Part shown: in pieces, positions 60,928 through 64,000 of the stretch | How positions within the stretch are numbered: the stretch's first letter is position 1 | How the letters are laid out: the number at the start of each line of letters is the position of its first letter | Assembly: GCA_902546145.1 (NCBI GenBank) | Contig: CACCIT010000001.1 | Location: 62,001 to 126,000 of the forward strand | Length of the DNA: 64,000 nucleotides | Direction of reading: 5' to 3' | From: an uncultured Pelagibacteraceae bacterium | GTDB lineage: Bacteria > Pseudomonadota > Alphaproteobacteria > Pelagibacterales > Pelagibacteraceae | Notes under the pieces: generated by a model | Seen by the model: only the letters and a program-made list of their open reading frames with translations | The model's database searches: none | Told to the model about the DNA's origin: nothing | Position numbers and translations under genes: made by a program

Positions 60928-62159
60928 TTATTAAATAATTTTTTGGTTAAAGAATAAACTGAAGAAATAAATATTAATGATATAATGAAAATTATATAAA
61001 AATCCAAACAATGTTTAGTGACTGTCGCAATTGGTTTGAAAAGTTTTAAATGGTTTTCATACATGTAAATTAATATTGTCGATATAAAAAATTTTCCACA
61101 CAAAGCATAATAATAAAAGCTATAAAAGGACTTAAAATTACTTAATTTTTTTTGACTTAGTATCCATGGAATTAAACCTAAAAAAAATATTTCTCTATAC
61201 ATATAATTAGAAAAACTAAAATAACAAACCAACACAATAATGGTTGATAAAATGTAGAGTCTATTTTCAAAACAATTTTTGCTGAATAATTCTTTTATTT
61301 TTTCATCCGAAAAAATAAATTTTACTTTTGAAAATAATGTAAAAATAATTGGAACTAAAAGAATTAATAAAATGAAAATATATTTTATCCAATTATAGTC
61401 TTTGCCATGAAATACAATTTTTATATCATTTATATGATTAACAAATCCTATAAAAGAAAAAGATAAAAAAGCTGACGCAGAAAATTGTTTTGAATTTTCA
61501 GATATTTTTTTCAAACTATCAATTTCAAAGTATAAAATAAAAAAAATAATGAGTACTAAAAATGTTAAATTTATTATTATTTTTTTTAAGTTCCTTTTAA
61601 ATAAAAAAATTATTGAACTAACTATGGGATAAAATTTAGTTATAGTTCCTAAAATGATTAAAAAATAATTTAATATTAAATTTTTATTAATAGATATTAG
61701 AAAGATAATTAAAAAAATTAAATTATCAATGTTAGCCCTCTCAATTACAAATAAAACTGGAATACTAAAAATAAATGGTAGTGCTGTTAAATATTCAAAT
61801 TTTTTTTTGAAATCAAAAAATGTTACGACTACATAAATAAATAAAAAATTAATAATTATAGGTAACACTAAATAATAAAACTTTGGAAATTCTTTTATTA
61901 ATGGAATATTAAGTAATATATTTCCATATACATGATACCTATTCCAAAAATCACATGGGTTCTCAATGTATACGTCTACTTTTGTTTTGCATAAATTAGC
62001 ACTTAAGATCACCGACCAATCAGCAAATATATTTATTACTCCATCTTTAACAATTGGGAAAAGTGTTGGATAAATAAGTTGTTTTGTAATGAGAAAATAA
62101 AATATTAAAGATATTATTGATGCAATAATGAAATAAGTTAAATTTTTTTTAAATTGCAT
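60924..62159 (-). CDS. Multi-TM glycosyltransferase-like protein (GT87/DUF2029-like)
   Basis: Many TM segments; IERANIDNLIFLIIFLIS ... TKFYPIV pattern seen in GT87-type mannosyltransferases. Confidence 0.55.
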   Translation of the reverse strand: MQFKKNLTYFIIASIISLIFYFLITKQLIYPTLFPIVKDGVINIFADWSVILSANLCKTKVDVYIENPCDFWNRYHVYGNILLNIPLIKEFPKFYYLVLPIIINFLFIYVVVTFFDFKKKFEYLTALPFIFSIPVLFVIERANIDNLIFLIIFLISINKNLILNYFLIILGTITKFYPIVSSIIFLFKRNLKKIIINLTFLVLIIFFILYFEIDSLKKISENSKQFSASAFLSFSFIGFVNHINDIKIVFHGKDYNWIKYIFILLILLVPIIFTLFSKVKFIFSDEKIKELFSKNCFENRLYILSTIIVLVCYFSFSNYMYREIFFLGLIPWILSQKKLSNFKSFYSFYYYALCGKFFISTILIYMYENHLKLFKPIATVTKHCLDFYIIFIISLIFISSVYSLTKKLFNN

Positions 62160-62168
62160 CAGTAAATT

Positions 62169-63272
62169 TTAGAGAACGTAAGGTTCTCTTCTGGCCGTTT
62201 TACCTAATACTCTTTCGACAGCAAAATCACTTATATCAATTGTTTGATACGAACCAGTTGTAATCAATTCAGTTAATGCTCTTCCAATACCTGGGGCTTG
62301 CATCAATCCTCTTCCTGTAAATCCAGTAGCCATATAAACATTATCGTACTTAGGATGTTTTCCAACTACAGCATTATTATCTAGTCTGTTACAATCATAG
62401 TAACCTGCCCAGCCTCCAGTTAATTTTAATTCTTCAAAAGCTGGTATTCTTTTTGCTAGTGCTGGCCAAACTAATTCTTCAAAATCATTCCATGCTGGCT
62501 CCAAGTCATCTGCCCCAAATACTGACAATGGTGATCCTGCTAAATACTCACCACCCTCTGGTCTCCAATATACACCTGTAGTTAAATCACCAATTAGAGG
62601 CATTTCTTTTATGTATGTTGGACATTTTACTCTGAACACTGTGTGTTTTTGAGGTTCAACAGGAATGTCTTCTAATAACTCTTTAGTCCAACAACCAGCT
62701 GCAGAAACAATTGTTTTAGCATTTATCTCTGATAGACTTTTAATCTCTCCTTTTATAAATTCTGCTCCAAGTTCTATTGCCTTACTTTTAAGTGCACTAT
62801 GAAACATGAAAGGATCAATCCAACCTTCACTTTGGTTGTCTGTGTAAGTAGCGGTCTCAACACCTTCATCATTTATATATGGAAATACTTTTGATAACTC
62901 TGAGCCTTTAATATTTTTTGTACCTGCATCACATTCTTTATGATTTTCTAAAGCTTTATATTGTTCTTCAGCATGTTCAGGACCAAACATCAAAAGGTAA
63001 CCATTGGTCACCATACTTGCTGTTGGATTAGGATTTTTTTCAGTTTTCAATAATTCTGGTATTTGAAAAATAAATTCTCTTGCAAATTTACCTAGGAGGA
63101 TATTTTCTTTTTGAAAAAATTGTCTTCTAAAACCTCCTAAAGACAAAGGAAATGAAGCTGTTTTATAAGTTGGATCTCTTTCAATGACTTTAACTTTTCT
63201 TCCTTCTTTTGAGAGAAAATAAGCTGTTGCCGCTCCGATTATTCCACCACCAACTACAACAACATCATCCAT
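62169..63272 (-). CDS. FAD-dependent oxidoreductase (DAO family, sarcosine/dimethylglycine dehydrogenase- or FOXRED1-like)
   Basis: VVVVGGGIIGAATAYFLSKEG dinucleotide-binding motif; C-terminal GFTGRGLMQAPGIGRALTELI. Start chosen at MDDVVVVGG rather than the track's 63326. Confidence 0.88.
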   Translation of the reverse strand: MDDVVVVGGGIIGAATAYFLSKEGRKVKVIERDPTYKTASFPLSLGGFRRQFFQKENILLGKFAREFIFQIPELLKTEKNPNPTASMVTNGYLLMFGPEHAEEQYKALENHKECDAGTKNIKGSELSKVFPYINDEGVETATYTDNQSEGWIDPFMFHSALKSKAIELGAEFIKGEIKSLSEINAKTIVSAAGCWTKELLEDIPVEPQKHTVFRVKCPTYIKEMPLIGDLTTGVYWRPEGGEYLAGSPLSVFGADDLEPAWNDFEELVWPALAKRIPAFEELKLTGGWAGYYDCNRLDNNAVVGKHPKYDNVYMATGFTGRGLMQAPGIGRALTELITTGSYQTIDISDFAVERVLGKTARREPYVL

Positions 63273-63274
63273 AA

Positions 63275-63760
63275 TTAATTCAATATTATCAAACTTGTAT
63301 TCAAAATTAGAGCAAAGCAACACCAAAGTAAATATGGAATCATTAAATACGAGCTCATCATTGTGACGCGTCTATAACTTATGATTAGATTGATAATAAA
63401 TGCAATTAACACAACTAATACTAATAAAGCTAAAACCATGTTGTGAAATACAAAGAAAACTATACTCCAAGTTGCATTGAAAACTAAATGAATAAAATAA
63501 ATATAAACTGTATTCATCACTTTATTTTTAGAATGCCAGTACATCCAAATAGAAATTGTCATCAATAAATATAAAATTGTCCATACCGGACCAAACACCC
63601 AGTCTGGTGGATTAAAAACAGGTTTATTTAATAAAGAATACCAAGGCTCCTTGAAAGTAAATGTAGCTAAACCTCCAATTAATGAAGCTGAAAATGTAAT
63701 GATAAGAAATAATATAAATGTTACAATTTTATTTTTTAACATAATGTTTACACATAACAA
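63275..63760 (-). CDS. TspO/MBR family protein
   Basis: WYSLLNKPVFNPPDWVFGPVWTILYLLMTISIWMYW and NATWSIVFF motifs. Confidence 0.94.
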   Translation of the reverse strand: MLCVNIMLKNKIVTFILFLIITFSASLIGGLATFTFKEPWYSLLNKPVFNPPDWVFGPVWTILYLLMTISIWMYWHSKNKVMNTVYIYFIHLVFNATWSIVFFVFHNMVLALLVLVVLIAFIINLIISYRRVTMMSSYLMIPYLLWCCFALILNTSLIILN

Positions 63761-63763
63761 AAA

Positions 63764-64000
63764 ATGAGCAAAAAAACTATTTGGATAACTGGTGGCAGCA
63801 CAGGAATTGGTAAAGCTTTGGCAATTAAATTTGCAAACAAAGGATGGAATGTTGCGGTATCTGCGAGAAGAGTTGAGCTCCTAGATGAACTTTCAAAAAA
63901 TTATGAAAATATTTCATCATTTCCCTTAGATGTTACTGATAAAACAAAATGTATAGAAGTTTTCAATAAGATTAAAACTAAGTTTGAAAATATTGATATA
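63764..64000 (+). CDS. SDR family oxidoreductase, N-terminal part (runs off the window)
   Basis: MSKKTIWITGGSTGIGKALAIKFANKGWNVAVSARR from the ATG at 63764. Confidence 0.85.
   Translation, partial: MSKKTIWITGGSTGIGKALAIKFANKGWNVAVSARRVELLDELSKNYENISSFPLDVTDKTKCIEVFNKIKTKFENIDI

Overview
The window is an AT-rich, gene-dense bacterial chromosome segment. Its gene content, composition and order look like a Pelagibacterales/SAR11-type alphaproteobacterium (inference from protein families, not from a search). About 65 protein-coding genes are supported. No rRNA, tRNA or CRISPR array was recognised by eye. Most of the window is core genome: thiG/thiS, aroQ-accB-accC, aspS, hda-like, purM/purN, ndk, pepA, lptF-lptG-lptD-surA-pdxA-rsmA, gmk, acpP-fabG-fabD, rpsF-rpsR-rplI-dnaB, cvpA-purF, gshA-gshB, an ectoine-type amino-acid ABC transporter, a PhyH/Gfo-Idh-MocA operon, an amidinotransferase/creatinase pair, and a molybdenum formate dehydrogenase cluster with its maturation genes. 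The main accessory feature is a ~3.8 kb island at about 43071-46910. It is bounded by a 62-bp perfect direct repeat of the 5' end of a small ORF6C-like gene and, further in, by a ~96-bp imperfect direct repeat. It also has helically phased short repeats near its left end. Its cargo is a compact minus-strand operon: a small helical protein, a winged-helix-like protein, a 659-aa GHKL (MutL/MORC-like) ATPase and a 69-aa protein. The operon is driven by a near-consensus promoter with a 12-bp palindrome in the spacer and a predicted leaderless first gene. This is the best candidate in the window for an undescribed, possibly defence or conflict, system. Other notable items are an exact 180-bp tandem duplication in lptD, a perfect intercistronic hairpin in the ABC transporter operon, and a stand-alone NrdJ C-terminal-like protein.
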